Source: JAHJQZ01 sp963676075
GTDB taxonomy: Bacteria; Pseudomonadota; Alphaproteobacteria; Rhizobiales; Devosiaceae
Assembly: GCA_963676075.2 (NCBI GenBank)
Contig: CAXXNZ010000013.1
Span: 372,001 to 436,000, forward strand
Direction of reading: 5' to 3'
Length of the DNA stretch: 64,000 bases
A program made the position numbers and the translations under genes. The notes below the pieces were generated by a model. The model saw nothing but the letters and a program-made list of their open reading frames with translations, searched no databases and was not told the DNA's origin. Of this stretch, positions 32,186-43,570 are shown one piece after another; positions within the stretch are counted from its first letter, which is position 1; each line of letters begins with the position of its first letter.

Positions 32186-34558
32186 CTAGAAGCCTTGCTG
32201 CAACGAAAAGCGGGCACTCGTGCGTGTCGCGCTGTTGATGCGGTCGACGGAGAGATTCGCATTGATCAATCCGTTGCCCTCCTCAGTCGCCACGGTCAGC
32301 CCGACGGCGCCGCCGGCACCGCAATAACCGCTTTCCGCGTCGATGGTTGATGCGTCTTCGCACAGCAAACGAGGCGTCAGGGACAAGATCGTGGCCCCGC
32401 CCTGGTTTGCCTCGACCAGCGGAACCCTGAGTTCGGGTGCGAAGGTCACATTGGCGAGCGAGACCTGGCCGCCATCAAGCTGAAGACTGCTGTCGGTGAG
32501 GCCGTAGGCAGTGCCGGTGAACGGAACCGTGCCGATAGCGGTTCGCCCGTAGCTCAGCGATACCGTCGGCCAGATTTCGAAGCCATCGCCTTCGACCACG
32601 CCGGTCAGGGATGTGCCCACGGTGAAATCAGGGGTCAGGTAGCTGCTGGTCAGGTCGAGCGTTCCATTGGTTATGTCGAGATCGTTCTTGCGCAGACCGA
32701 CCGAGACGAAACCGTCAGCATACAGGTTGTCACCGAGCGCGGCGACGAAGTAGCCGCCCGTGGACAGCCCGTAGCTGTTCATCGTCCCCTCGAAACCTCC
32801 CGAAATGTTCGAGTGGCCGACGTCAATGCCGACGAAATAGCCGAGCATAATGGCGTCGGTTACCTGGTTCTCCCAGGCGAGTTTCGCCGCGACGGATGCG
32901 GTGTAGGCGCCGTTGTCGTCGATCTGCAGGTCCACATCGCCGAACACCAGCTGACGCATTGTCCGGTCGGCATTGCTGGACTGCTGATGGAAGCTGCCGC
33001 TGGTGCTGAGAGCCTCGTCGAAAATGCCGAGTGAGCCGTCCATGGTGAACGGTACATAGCCACTGACCGCGGACATGCCGTCATCTATCGGCTGCGCACG
33101 GAAGGAGATGAAGCGCTCCCGGGCGTTTTGGGTCATCCTCTGATTGGCCGACACAGACGCCGTGAGCATTTCGTGCGATTTCTGCACGACCGTGCTGCGG
33201 ATTTCGCTCTTGTTCGCTTCGAACTCGGTTGCCGGCGAGCCCGCGAGCATCTCGAACACACTGGAGGCGACGCTATCATTTCCGGCGGCATCCTTGGCGG
33301 CGCCTGCCGCGATGGACAGGGTCAACACCTTGCCGAGCTCGGGGACGATGCCCACGGTGTAGTCGGCGCCCGAACCGCTCAGCGAACCAGCCTTGATGCT
33401 TGCATTGGTCACAGCGATGTCGTTGGCGGCAAAGCCCGTGACGCTTTCGGAGAAGGTGATGGTCGCGGTGAAGAGCTCAGCAGCGCTCTTCGGGCCGGCG
33501 ATCGTCACTGTCGGGCCAGTCGCGTCCGAGGTCATGGAAAAACCGGTGATCGCGGCACTCGAATTGCCGGCTGCGTCGGTCACCGCATTGGTCACCAGCC
33601 CGACCGTCACTTCACCGTCGCCATCGGGGGTGACGTCGAATTTATAGGTACTTGCGTCGACTGTCGCCAGATTGGAGGCGCCGCCGTTTGTGACCACGAG
33701 GTCGCTCAGGGCAAAGCCGGACACGTCTTCGGAAAATTTGGCGGTGACCTCGAACGGCCCGTTGTGCGGTGATGATGAGCTGGTGGTGAAGCTCACCGTC
33801 GGTGCAGTCGCGTCATAGGTCACCGAGAGCTGGGTCGCGGCAAGGTTGGTCGCCGCGCTGCCGCTTTCGGCGACGCCGGCGGGAAGATCAACTTTCACGG
33901 TACCGTCAGCCGAAGGGGTCACGGTGAAAGAATAGGACGCGCCGCTGCCGGTCAGGTTCGAGGCGGCGCCGTTGCCGACGACGATCTCACTGGCCTCCAG
34001 CCCGGTGACGGCTTCCGAAAAGGTCGCATTGACGCTGAACGGAGCGCTGTACAGCGTGCCCGAATCCGAGGTGGTAAGCGTCACGGTCGGGTTCTTGATC
34101 TTTTCGTCCACGTCGACCTTTGAACCAGTGCAATCGCCAACGTTCACCAGATAGACCTGATTTATGAGGTCGGGATGGTACCAGCCGAAATATCCATTCC
34201 CGCCATCGGTCGTCCGGAATTTTATGTAGCTGTCCTGCGCGTCGTATACGATAAACACGTTATTGACGTCGTAATTGTCCACTAGGTAATCGGCGATATT
34301 GCCGGCCTCGGCAAAGTTGTGATTGTTCCAGTCCACTGCGATTAGCTTGCTTTTGAGATCCTCGCCGTTGCCCCGGCAAAATTCGCCAGTGTAGCTCGTG
34401 CTTCCTAACTCGATCGTCGCGGTGGTCGCACTGAATGCTGGCGTCGCAGTCAGCCCGACCAGCCCGGCCAGCATGCCGCACAGCCAGTTCCGGCTGCGTT
34501 CGGCGCCAAGTTTCCCGAAAAATGTCACTGATGTCGTCCCCAGATTGCCGCATGGCAT
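32186..34558 (-). CDS. Ig-like repeat protein with C-terminal outer-membrane beta-barrel
   Basis: Exported 790-aa protein. After a signal region (about 22-43, ending PAFSA) comes a unique cysteine-containing domain (45-150), then three bacterial Ig-like repeats (about 156-247, 250-345, 348-440) that share the pattern PTVT/S ... FSE(A/D/S)VTGF ... VVxNGxASN. The last 320 residues alternate hydrophobic and polar residues like an outer-membrane barrel and end in Phe (SLQQGF). It is probably an autotransporter-like surface protein in which Ig-like domains are displayed. The ATG at 34558 has a poor ribosome-binding site; a GTG ten codons later is possible. It lies 161 bp from an AraC-type gene on the same strand. 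Confidence 0.8.
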   Translation of the reverse strand: MPCGNLGTTSVTFFGKLGAERSRNWLCGMLAGLVGLTATPAFSATTATIELGSTSYTGEFCRGNGEDLKSKLIAVDWNNHNFAEAGNIADYLVDNYDVNNVFIVYDAQDSYIKFRTTDGGNGYFGWYHPDLINQVYLVNVGDCTGSKVDVDEKIKNPTVTLTTSDSGTLYSAPFSVNATFSEAVTGLEASEIVVGNGAASNLTGSGASYSFTVTPSADGTVKVDLPAGVAESGSAATNLAATQLSVTYDATAPTVSFTTSSSSPHNGPFEVTAKFSEDVSGFALSDLVVTNGGASNLATVDASTYKFDVTPDGDGEVTVGLVTNAVTDAAGNSSAAITGFSMTSDATGPTVTIAGPKSAAELFTATITFSESVTGFAANDIAVTNASIKAGSLSGSGADYTVGIVPELGKVLTLSIAAGAAKDAAGNDSVASSVFEMLAGSPATEFEANKSEIRSTVVQKSHEMLTASVSANQRMTQNARERFISFRAQPIDDGMSAVSGYVPFTMDGSLGIFDEALSTSGSFHQQSSNADRTMRQLVFGDVDLQIDDNGAYTASVAAKLAWENQVTDAIMLGYFVGIDVGHSNISGGFEGTMNSYGLSTGGYFVAALGDNLYADGFVSVGLRKNDLDITNGTLDLTSSYLTPDFTVGTSLTGVVEGDGFEIWPTVSLSYGRTAIGTVPFTGTAYGLTDSSLQLDGGQVSLANVTFAPELRVPLVEANQGGATILSLTPRLLCEDASTIDAESGYCGAGGAVGLTVATEEGNGLINANLSVDRINSATRTSARFSLQQGF

Positions 34559-34719
34559 CCCACTGCAAAAGGCAGCGGAATCAGCAACAATTTTCAGGCA
34601 TATGTCTGGGATAGGGAATTTCGAGACGCGCCAAACTTCTGGCTAACCACGCCAATATGCGCTTGGGAAATCGGGTTTCGTCAGGCCCGGAAGCAGGCAG
34701 CGTCGTGCGGTGCAGGATC

Positions 34720-35709
34720 TCAGCCCGATGCCGCTTTTTTGCCTGGCACGGATGCAGGTTTCTCACGATGTGTGCGCAAAAACCTGTAGAAGCCGCTGAT
34801 GTCCTTGAAGCCGAGCAAAAGCGATATCTCATTCCTGCTGAGAGCGTTCTGCGACAGGTAGTGATCGGCCAGATCGCCGCGAACCTCGTCGAGCACGTCC
34901 TGAAACGACGTCCCCTCCTGCGCCAGTTTGCGCTGCAGGCTCCGGGAACTCATTGCCAGCTCTGCGGCAACTCCGGATACAGTGGGGCAGCTGTTGGGAA
35001 GCTCGTTTCTCACGACGCGTCCAACCCGATCCGACAGCGTCTCCGGCTGCGCATGTCGGTGCATCCTGGAATCGAGATAGTGCTCGACATGGGACAGGAA
35101 ACCAGCATCGGCAAAGGTGAAGTCTCGGTCCAGATCCGCGTCGTCCATCAGCAGCTCTGTCCGGTCATCGAACGAAATCGGTGTGCCGAAATACGCCTCC
35201 GCTTCCGATATGCAGGCCACGGGGGCGGTGAGTGTCACTGCCTTGGGACGGATATTCGTCATTGTGAAACGCCGGGCGCTTTGCACCACGAATGCGTATT
35301 CCATGAGTGCCATCTCACTGGATAACGGTACGTTTGCCAGGGCCGACATGCACCGGACACTGCCTCCGTCCGGCGTTGAATCGCTGGCCATCACGATCGG
35401 ACCCAAAAGCGCCTTGTACTTGGCGAATCTTTTGAGCCCTTCGCGCATCGTCGAGCTGTTCTGAAGGGCCAGGCCCGGCGAAGCGAAGGTATTCCCGGCA
35501 AAGCCTATGCCGAGCTTAAGCGGTAGATCCGGCTTGTCGTATTCAAGCGCCAGGGCGCCAAAAAGATTGAAGAACTCTTCCGGCGTCGCCTGCGGATCCT
35601 CATCTGTCAGCAATGAGCTATCGAGATTGGCGCGTTTCAGTACGCGGTGCGCGTCGAGCCCGAGAATCTTGCAGGACGCGTGGAAGGTAAACTTGATGGG
35701 ATACAGCAC
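34720..35709 (-). CDS. AraC-family transcriptional regulator
   Basis: A 329-aa regulator. Residues 1-200 resemble the ligand-binding half of OruR/ArgR-type AraC proteins. The C-terminal third carries two helix-turn-helices: VSGVAAELAMSSRSLQRKL and the second element NEISLLLGFKDISGFYRFLR. Start is a GTG at 35709 (LYPIKF follows); no better start is present. It precedes the Ig-like outer-membrane gene on the same strand, which makes that gene a possible target. Confidence 0.85.
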   Translation of the reverse strand: MLYPIKFTFHASCKILGLDAHRVLKRANLDSSLLTDEDPQATPEEFFNLFGALALEYDKPDLPLKLGIGFAGNTFASPGLALQNSSTMREGLKRFAKYKALLGPIVMASDSTPDGGSVRCMSALANVPLSSEMALMEYAFVVQSARRFTMTNIRPKAVTLTAPVACISEAEAYFGTPISFDDRTELLMDDADLDRDFTFADAGFLSHVEHYLDSRMHRHAQPETLSDRVGRVVRNELPNSCPTVSGVAAELAMSSRSLQRKLAQEGTSFQDVLDEVRGDLADHYLSQNALSRNEISLLLGFKDISGFYRFLRTHREKPASVPGKKAASG

Positions 35710-35950
35710 TGGAGAGGGAGACTATCAGCTATGTTGTTGCGTATCTTTCTTAGGTTTGCGAGCCAACAGAACCCTGTCAAGCGCTCACAAGATTTCGCTC
35801 CGGAAAAGCCAATCGCCACAATCGGTTCCGTGCGGTAATGAGCAATGACACGGTTTTGTTTTCAAATGCAATGATTTGTCGGGCAGGACTGTTTTCCAAT
35901 CCTGACCCCGATTGAAGCCAGCTCATACGCTAGCGGTATTGCGCCGTCGC

Positions 35951-37888
35951 TCAGCGCTTGTCGGCGGCCATATGCGGCATGGCCGGCGCATCGGCCTCCA
36001 TGCCGAGCGCGCGGCGGGCCGCGGCGACGATTCCGGCGCGATCGAGACCGGCGGCGGCGAACTGGTCGGTCTGACTCGCCTGTTCGTCATAGCGGTCGGG
36101 CACCATCAGCGGCCGGAATTTCAGCTTTCCGTCCAGAAGCCCCTCATTGGCGAGGAACGTTCCGACATGGGCGCCGAAACCGCCTGGCCCCCCTTCCTCG
36201 ACCGTCAGCAGCACTTCGTGATGGCTGGCAAGCTGGCGGATGAGGTCCGCGTCGAGCGGCTTCATGAAACGCGCATCGGCGACGGTGGCGCTGAGGCCGA
36301 GCCCAGCCAGCGTTTCCGCGGCAGCGCGGGCCTGGTTGAGCCGCGTGCCGTAGCTGAGAATGGCGATGGCCGAGCCTTCGCTGATAACACGCCCCTTGCC
36401 GATCGTCAGCGGCGCGCCTTGTGCCGGCATGTCGACACCGTCGCCGTCGCCGCGCGGATAGCGGAAGGCGATCGGGCCGGCATCATGGGCGGCTGCGGTT
36501 GCCACCATATGCCTCAGTTCGGCTTCGTCGGCGGCAGCCATCAGCACCATGTTGGGAATGGCGCCGAGATAGGCGTTGTCGTAGTTGCCGGCATGGGTCG
36601 GCCCGTCGGCACCGACGAACCCGGCGCGGTCGATGGCAAATCGGACGGGCAGGTTCTGCAGCGCCACATCGTGCACGACCTGATCATAGGCGCGCTGCAG
36701 GAAGGTTGAATAGATGGCGCAGAACGGCCTCAACCCTTCGCTGGCCAGGCCCGCCGAAAAGGTGACCGCGTGCTGCTCTGCGATGCCGACGTCGAACATG
36801 CGCGTCGGGAAGATTTCCTCGAACTTGTCGAGCCCGGTACCGGCCGGCATGGCGGCTGTAACCGCGACGATCCTGTCATCGCGTTCGGCTTCCTGGATCA
36901 GGCTTTCGGCGAAAACCGAAGTGTAGCTCGGCGCGTTCGAAATGGGCTTGGACTGGGCACCGGTGACGACGTTGAACTTACTAACCCCGTGATACTTGTC
37001 GGCCGACTGCTCGGCGGGGGCATAGCCCTTGCCCTTCTGGGTCACGACATGAACGAGGATCGGACCGCCTTCGGTGTCGCGAATGTTCCTCAAAACCGGC
37101 AGCAGATGGTCGAGATTGTGCCCGTCGATCGGGCCGACATAGTAAAAGCCCAGTTCCTCGAACAGGGTGCCGCCGGTGAAGAATGACCGGGTGAATTCCT
37201 CAGTCTGGCGCGCCTTGTCCTTGAAGAAGGGCGGAAAATGATCGGCGATCGACTTGGCCGTCTCCCTGAGGCCGCGATAAGTGCGGCCCGAGACCAGCCG
37301 GGCCAGATAGGCCCTGAGTGCGCCGGTGGGCGGCGCGATCGACATGTCGTTGTCGTTGAGAATGACGATCAGCCGCGCGTCCATGGCGCCGGCATTGTTC
37401 ATCGCCTCATAAGCCATGCCGGCGGACATCGAACCGTCACCGATCACGGCGATGACGTTGCGTTTTTCGCCCTTGATGTCCGAGGCGACGGCCATGCCAA
37501 GGCCCGCCGAGATCGAGGTCGAGGAGTGCCCGGCCCCGAACGGGTCGAAGTCGCTTTCGGCGCGGCGGGTGAAGCCGGAGAGCCCGTCTTTCTGCCTGAG
37601 GGAGCGGATGCGGTCACGGCGCCCGGTCAGCATCTTGTGCGGGTAGGCCTGGTGGCCGACGTCCCAGATCAGCCTGTCGGCGGGCGTATCGAAAACGGCG
37701 TGCAGCGCCACGGTCAGCTCGACCACACCCAGGCCGGCGCCAAGGTGCCCGCCGGTGACCGAGACGGCTTCGATCAGCTCGGTGCGCAATTCGTCTGTGA
37801 GCTGGAACAGCTCGTCGCGGCTCAGTTCATGCAAGCCCGAAGGCAGAGAAATACTGTCGAGCAGTTTTTGTGGCTTTCCGTCATCCAT
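35951..37888 (-). CDS. dxs: 1-deoxy-D-xylulose-5-phosphate synthase
   Basis: First enzyme of the non-mevalonate isoprenoid pathway, 645 aa. It condenses pyruvate and glyceraldehyde-3-phosphate using thiamine diphosphate. Motifs include DVGHQAYPHKMLTGR, FGAGHSSTSISAGLGMA, the thiamine-binding VIGDGSMSAGMAYEAMNNA, and the transketolase pyrimidine-domain segment VGIAEQHAVTFSAGLA. Length is standard. It starts at the ATG at 37888 and stands alone, 156 bp from the DUF882 gene. Confidence 0.98.
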   Translation of the reverse strand: MDDGKPQKLLDSISLPSGLHELSRDELFQLTDELRTELIEAVSVTGGHLGAGLGVVELTVALHAVFDTPADRLIWDVGHQAYPHKMLTGRRDRIRSLRQKDGLSGFTRRAESDFDPFGAGHSSTSISAGLGMAVASDIKGEKRNVIAVIGDGSMSAGMAYEAMNNAGAMDARLIVILNDNDMSIAPPTGALRAYLARLVSGRTYRGLRETAKSIADHFPPFFKDKARQTEEFTRSFFTGGTLFEELGFYYVGPIDGHNLDHLLPVLRNIRDTEGGPILVHVVTQKGKGYAPAEQSADKYHGVSKFNVVTGAQSKPISNAPSYTSVFAESLIQEAERDDRIVAVTAAMPAGTGLDKFEEIFPTRMFDVGIAEQHAVTFSAGLASEGLRPFCAIYSTFLQRAYDQVVHDVALQNLPVRFAIDRAGFVGADGPTHAGNYDNAYLGAIPNMVLMAAADEAELRHMVATAAAHDAGPIAFRYPRGDGDGVDMPAQGAPLTIGKGRVISEGSAIAILSYGTRLNQARAAAETLAGLGLSATVADARFMKPLDADLIRQLASHHEVLLTVEEGGPGGFGAHVGTFLANEGLLDGKLKFRPLMVPDRYDEQASQTDQFAAAGLDRAGIVAAARRALGMEADAPAMPHMAADKR

Positions 37889-38044
37889 TCGGACGCCTGA
37901 CGCTCCCGGACCAAGGTCTATGTGAGTGTGTTGTGTAGCAGATGGACCGCGCCGTGTAACGGCGCAATTGCACCTACTGCCCGACGAACAACCGGAAGGT
38001 GTTCAGGTTTTTGCGGCTTTTGGTAGGCAACGGCTGGGCGGAAA

Positions 38045-39676
38045 TCAGGTTCCGCGAGCGAAATGGGTCTTGCCCATCCCGAAGGCCGGATCGCCGCCGA
38101 TGATCAGGTTCGGCGCCAGCTTGCCGAGCTCGGTTGCCGGGCTGAAATCGGCGCCTTCGTGATTGAAGATGATGGCGAAGCGCGACGAGGACACAAAGGC
38201 CGGATCGACCAGCAGAGAAGCGACGTGGTCGAGATCGGGGGCAACCAGCTCCGGTCGACGCTGCTCGAAATTGCCCAGGACGGGCGCCGGCGGCGTCGCG
38301 GCGCCATCGCCGGGAATGACCGCCTGCATGGTGCCGGAAATCAGCGCCGACAGGGCGTTGGCGTCGGGCGTCGCTGCCGTCAGGGCCGTCTGCGAACCGG
38401 TGGTGTTGAGGTCAGCCTGCGGTTTGCTGTCGGCGCTGGCGCGACGTTCGATAATCATCTGCACGGCCCGTTGCGCGTCCGGTTCCGGCGCGACGGCGGG
38501 CGCATAGGCGGCCATGAAGGGCACCGGCAGCGACGCGGGTGCGCTGGACGGCGCGCTGGGAAGGGGCTGCGGATCGGTCGACGGCGCACGGGCGGCTGCG
38601 GGGCTGATCGAAGCGACGGTGAACACGGCGTCGTCTCCGGCTGCCTTTGTGCGCCAGGCCGGCACGGCCTGCGGGATCGGCGTTGCCGCCTCTGGCGCGG
38701 ATGCGTCGGCGACAAGCGGATCGCTGCCGACACCGAAGGGCAGGGCGGGTGTTTGCTCGTAAAGCGCTGCAGGTCGCGCAGCCGGGATCGGCGGAACCGT
38801 GGTGACGCTGGCAACGACAACCGGTCCCTGTCCCGGACCCTGGCCGTCGGCGGTTGCCTCGTCGGCCTCGTCATTGCCGAACAGCCAGTCCATCAGAGTC
38901 TTGCCATTGCCGGCGCTCGGCGTTGCGTCTTTCTGGGCCACGGCGAAACTGGTTGTGCTCGATGCACCCGAGCAGGGAATGGAATGACACTTGTTCCATT
39001 CGGCGCGCGCCAGCTGATAGCCGGACTGCGACAGCGGCGTGTTGGAACCGGACGGCAGATGCAGTGTTTTCCCGTTCGGAAACAGTTTTTCGAGCTGGGC
39101 CTTGGTCATGCGCGGCCAGGCGCGGACATTACCGGTATCGAGATGAACGAACGGGCTGCCCGAGGTCGGATAATAGCCGACACCACCGACCTGCTTTTTC
39201 ATCGCGGCGGCGCGCAGCTTGGACAGCGCAACCCCGGGAATGTAGAAATCCATCGCCATGCCTTGCATGTGGCGGGAATTCTTGGCGACGGCGCTCGATT
39301 TGGAACGCAGCATGGCGTTGGTCGTCGGCGAACGGTAGGCCGAAACCACGGTAATCGGCTTGGTGGCCTTGACGTCCCGGTAGACTTCCCAGATCAGGTC
39401 GAACAGCGCGGGGTCCATCTTGGCGTCTTCATTACGCCGCCAGTCGCGCAGGAAGTGGTTGAGCTGCTTGAGCACGACCGGATCGTACTTGCCGTTCTTG
39501 CGGAAAGTGAACGTGCCGGTTTCGCCGGTATGTGCAAAGTAGAGAGAAAGAGTCCGAGTACCACCAGCCGCCTGAGCAACCGGAATGCCGATTGCAGGCA
39601 CCACGAACAGCGCAAACAATAGCACTGTAAGCCGAGCGATAATCGTCCGGAATGTTCCGCCCTTTTTCAAGATCAA
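38045..39676 (-). CDS. Exported DUF882 / M15-type peptidase-like protein with long C-terminal extension
   Basis: A 543-aa exported protein (signal about 1-36, ending PVAQAA). Residues 40-190 form a DUF882 domain related to zinc D,D-carboxypeptidases (YcbK type). The ligand motif SRHMQGMAMDF provides His and Asp and FVHLDTG the second His, so a peptidoglycan endopeptidase or carboxypeptidase activity is plausible. The remaining 330 residues are Ala/Pro-rich and of low complexity with a short conserved end. It lies upstream of dxs and 249 bp from an L,D-transpeptidase gene on the same strand, a cell-wall neighbourhood. Confidence 0.87.
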   Translation of the reverse strand: MILKKGGTFRTIIARLTVLLFALFVVPAIGIPVAQAAGGTRTLSLYFAHTGETGTFTFRKNGKYDPVVLKQLNHFLRDWRRNEDAKMDPALFDLIWEVYRDVKATKPITVVSAYRSPTTNAMLRSKSSAVAKNSRHMQGMAMDFYIPGVALSKLRAAAMKKQVGGVGYYPTSGSPFVHLDTGNVRAWPRMTKAQLEKLFPNGKTLHLPSGSNTPLSQSGYQLARAEWNKCHSIPCSGASSTTSFAVAQKDATPSAGNGKTLMDWLFGNDEADEATADGQGPGQGPVVVASVTTVPPIPAARPAALYEQTPALPFGVGSDPLVADASAPEAATPIPQAVPAWRTKAAGDDAVFTVASISPAAARAPSTDPQPLPSAPSSAPASLPVPFMAAYAPAVAPEPDAQRAVQMIIERRASADSKPQADLNTTGSQTALTAATPDANALSALISGTMQAVIPGDGAATPPAPVLGNFEQRRPELVAPDLDHVASLLVDPAFVSSSRFAIIFNHEGADFSPATELGKLAPNLIIGGDPAFGMGKTHFARGT

Positions 39677-39875
39677 CTCTGCCCAGGTTCTCCGGTTATC
39701 CCGAAGTTACTAAAATGCAGCAAATCCGTAGAGGATTCATTAACGCTGTTTTGTGCCGATGACCAGACGGCCAGCACGCGGCATGATTTCCATAACGGTC
39801 AATGGCGGCGTAACCAAGGCATCAATCTTAACAAGCGTTAACGGGATATCTTTACCAGATTGCTCCATAAACAAA

Positions 39876-39899
39876 GCCGCCAGCCCGAAGGCTGGCGGC
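39876..39899 (-). terminator. Terminator of the L,D-transpeptidase gene
   Basis: Ten-bp stem GCCGCCAGCC / GGCTGGCGGC with a TTCG tetraloop on the minus strand, followed by TTTGTTT. It lies 27 bp after the stop codon. Confidence 0.85.
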
Positions 39900-39925
39900 T
39901 TGTTGACGAACCGGATGTCTGCCGA

Positions 39926-41560
39926 TCAGTAGCCAAGCATCTGCTTGACCTTGGCATTGATGCCATAAACATCGCCGTACGAGCGCACAGTGCCGTCCTG
40001 GTCGACCCTCAGGGTGAAATAGACCAGATGCACCGGGATGTGCTGGCCGAGCGTGTTCCATTGCTCGCGCCCGCCGCGTTCGGATTCGAGAGCGGCCAGC
40101 GTCACCTTGGACTCATGAGCCAGTAACGCATCGGCAAAGTCCCACGGGTTCTGCACCCGGACGCAGCCATGGCTGAAGGCGCGGTAGGAGCGGGCGAACA
40201 GCGATTTCGACGGCGTGTCGTGCAGATAGACATTGTGCCGGTTGGGGAACAGGAACTTGATCGAGCCAAGGGCGTTGGAGACGCCAGGGCGCTGGCGGAT
40301 GGAGAAATTGTTGACGCTGGTCGAAGACCAGTCGACCGCCGCCGCATCGACGATCTTGCCGCCATAGAGCAGTTCCATGTTGTTTCGGTCGATATAGCCG
40401 GGATTGGAGATCAGCTTCGGCCCGATCTCGTTGACCGCGATCGAACTGGGAACGTTCCAGTACGGGTTGACCACGATCATCTCGATCTCGTCGGAAAAGA
40501 TCGGCGTCTCGTGGCCCGGCTTTCCGGTGACGACGCGGGTGGTGTAGGTGACATTGCCCTTGTCGAGGATCGCCAGGCGGAACTCGGGAATATTGACCTC
40601 GACATAGTACGATCCCATGTCCTCGGGCATCCAGCGCCAGCGTTCCATATTGGCGACGATGTCGCCCTCGGAGGCAGCTTCCCCGCCGTTAAGCGCGGCA
40701 ACGGTCGCCGGCCCGACAATGCCGTCGACCAGAAGATCCTGGGACTGCTGGAAGCTCTCGATGGCGGCAATCGTGGCATCGTCATAAACCAGCGGATCAC
40801 TGTCGGGTTCGGGCAGCTTCAGCCGCTTGCGCAACAGCGGCAGGCGCGGGTCTTCCATGCCGGGGCGCAGCATCTTGCCATCGGGAATGGCTTCCGCCTG
40901 TTCGATCTTGCCATTGATGTAATCGGCCAAGAGCGACTTGAGCGCTTTGTATTCGCGATGCTGGGGCTCGAGAGACGCAAGCACCGTGGCCGGATCGTCG
41001 GCGGTTGCCAGTGCCTTCAGCGTATCGGCGGCGTCGAACGACGGCGGACGTTCGGTGATCGAGCTCGAAACGCGGCGCGGATCGATGCTGCCCGAATGAA
41101 GGTCATGGGCATATTTGAGGGCGGCATCGGAAAACCGCGTCTCGAGCGCGGCGAGCTCGTTCGGCTCGGCGGCGCTGGGCGGGATCTGGAAATCGGGGTC
41201 GAGATAATCGACGGGATTCAGCCCGGAATAATCGGCCTTGTAGAAGGCCTCCATCAGCTTTTTGGCATTGAGCGACCATGTGACGGTGCCGTCCGACTTC
41301 TCGTCGAGCCACAGTGGCTCGAAATGGCGGCTGCCGTAAAAATAATAGAGCTTGAGTGCATCCTCGACTCCGCCACGACGCGCCTCATCGAGGTTTTCCT
41401 TGAGGCCGGTCTTGATGACGCGCGCCAACGCCGTTTCGGGCGGAGCGATGATGATTCGCGTCGCCTCGTGACCGTTGATCTCGACGGTTTCCGGCGAAAT
41501 GGCGAGGGCCGGCGAAACCAGCCCGAACACGCAGAAAAGGCCAACAAACAGACGCTTCAT
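39926..41560 (-). CDS. L,D-transpeptidase with peptidoglycan-binding domain (YcbB/LdtD-like)
   Basis: Periplasmic cell-wall cross-linking enzyme, 544 aa, with a signal peptide (MKRLFVGLFCVFGLVSPALA). A helical scaffold region is followed by a peptidoglycan-binding motif (LVDGIVGPATVAALNGG), then the YkuD catalytic domain. The active-site motif SHGCVRVQNPWDFA includes the catalytic Cys. NPYWNVPSSIAVNEIGPKL is typical of the large LdtD group. The ATG at 41560 with GGGGTG upstream is preferred to a start 18 codons earlier that would precede the signal peptide. Confidence 0.92.
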   Translation of the reverse strand: MKRLFVGLFCVFGLVSPALAISPETVEINGHEATRIIIAPPETALARVIKTGLKENLDEARRGGVEDALKLYYFYGSRHFEPLWLDEKSDGTVTWSLNAKKLMEAFYKADYSGLNPVDYLDPDFQIPPSAAEPNELAALETRFSDAALKYAHDLHSGSIDPRRVSSSITERPPSFDAADTLKALATADDPATVLASLEPQHREYKALKSLLADYINGKIEQAEAIPDGKMLRPGMEDPRLPLLRKRLKLPEPDSDPLVYDDATIAAIESFQQSQDLLVDGIVGPATVAALNGGEAASEGDIVANMERWRWMPEDMGSYYVEVNIPEFRLAILDKGNVTYTTRVVTGKPGHETPIFSDEIEMIVVNPYWNVPSSIAVNEIGPKLISNPGYIDRNNMELLYGGKIVDAAAVDWSSTSVNNFSIRQRPGVSNALGSIKFLFPNRHNVYLHDTPSKSLFARSYRAFSHGCVRVQNPWDFADALLAHESKVTLAALESERGGREQWNTLGQHIPVHLVYFTLRVDQDGTVRSYGDVYGINAKVKQMLGY

Positions 41561-41802
41561 ATGCACCCCAATCCAACTCCAGTAAGGCTTTTCTGCCACG
41601 TCACGCTGCGACATTATGACAGCCTTTCTTGAATCAAGTACTAGCCGGATTTAGCCAAGCCTACCATGGCCCGCTCAAAAATGTGACAGGCGGACGCTGC
41701 GTATAGGCCGAAGCATTTGCGACAGGCAATGGCGTGGCGAAACCTTCCCCAGTTCGACGCGCCGGGGCGCCGACAGGTTCAATACAGACTGGCTCCGAGC
41801 CG

Positions 41803-43290
<1,488 letters not shown>

Positions 43291-43570
43291 ACTGGATAAC
43301 GCCGATAATCTTTTGTTTATATTCGTGAATCTTGCGGGCGCGCACTCATGTGTGCCGATTTGAGGCAGACTAGGCTGCGCCTCTTAACAGGCCTTTAATG
43401 CTGATTTTAAAGCGTGAGACGAATTCGCGCGGTTGCCACGCAAGGGCTTGCGGGTGCTCGATAAGTCCGTCTGGCGGCCCGCCGGCGCAACGATTTGGTG
43501 AAACCGGTTTTCAGCCATGATCATCGTGCTTATGTTGGCGCCTTCTGTTTCAAGGTTCCGGAGTTCTTCC

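Noticed and set aside
39828..39842. TTAAC-N5-TTAAC as a CtrA-like site upstream of the DUF882 gene
   Set aside because: CtrA sites need TTAA-N7-TTAA; here the spacing between TTAA cores is six, so it was not listed.
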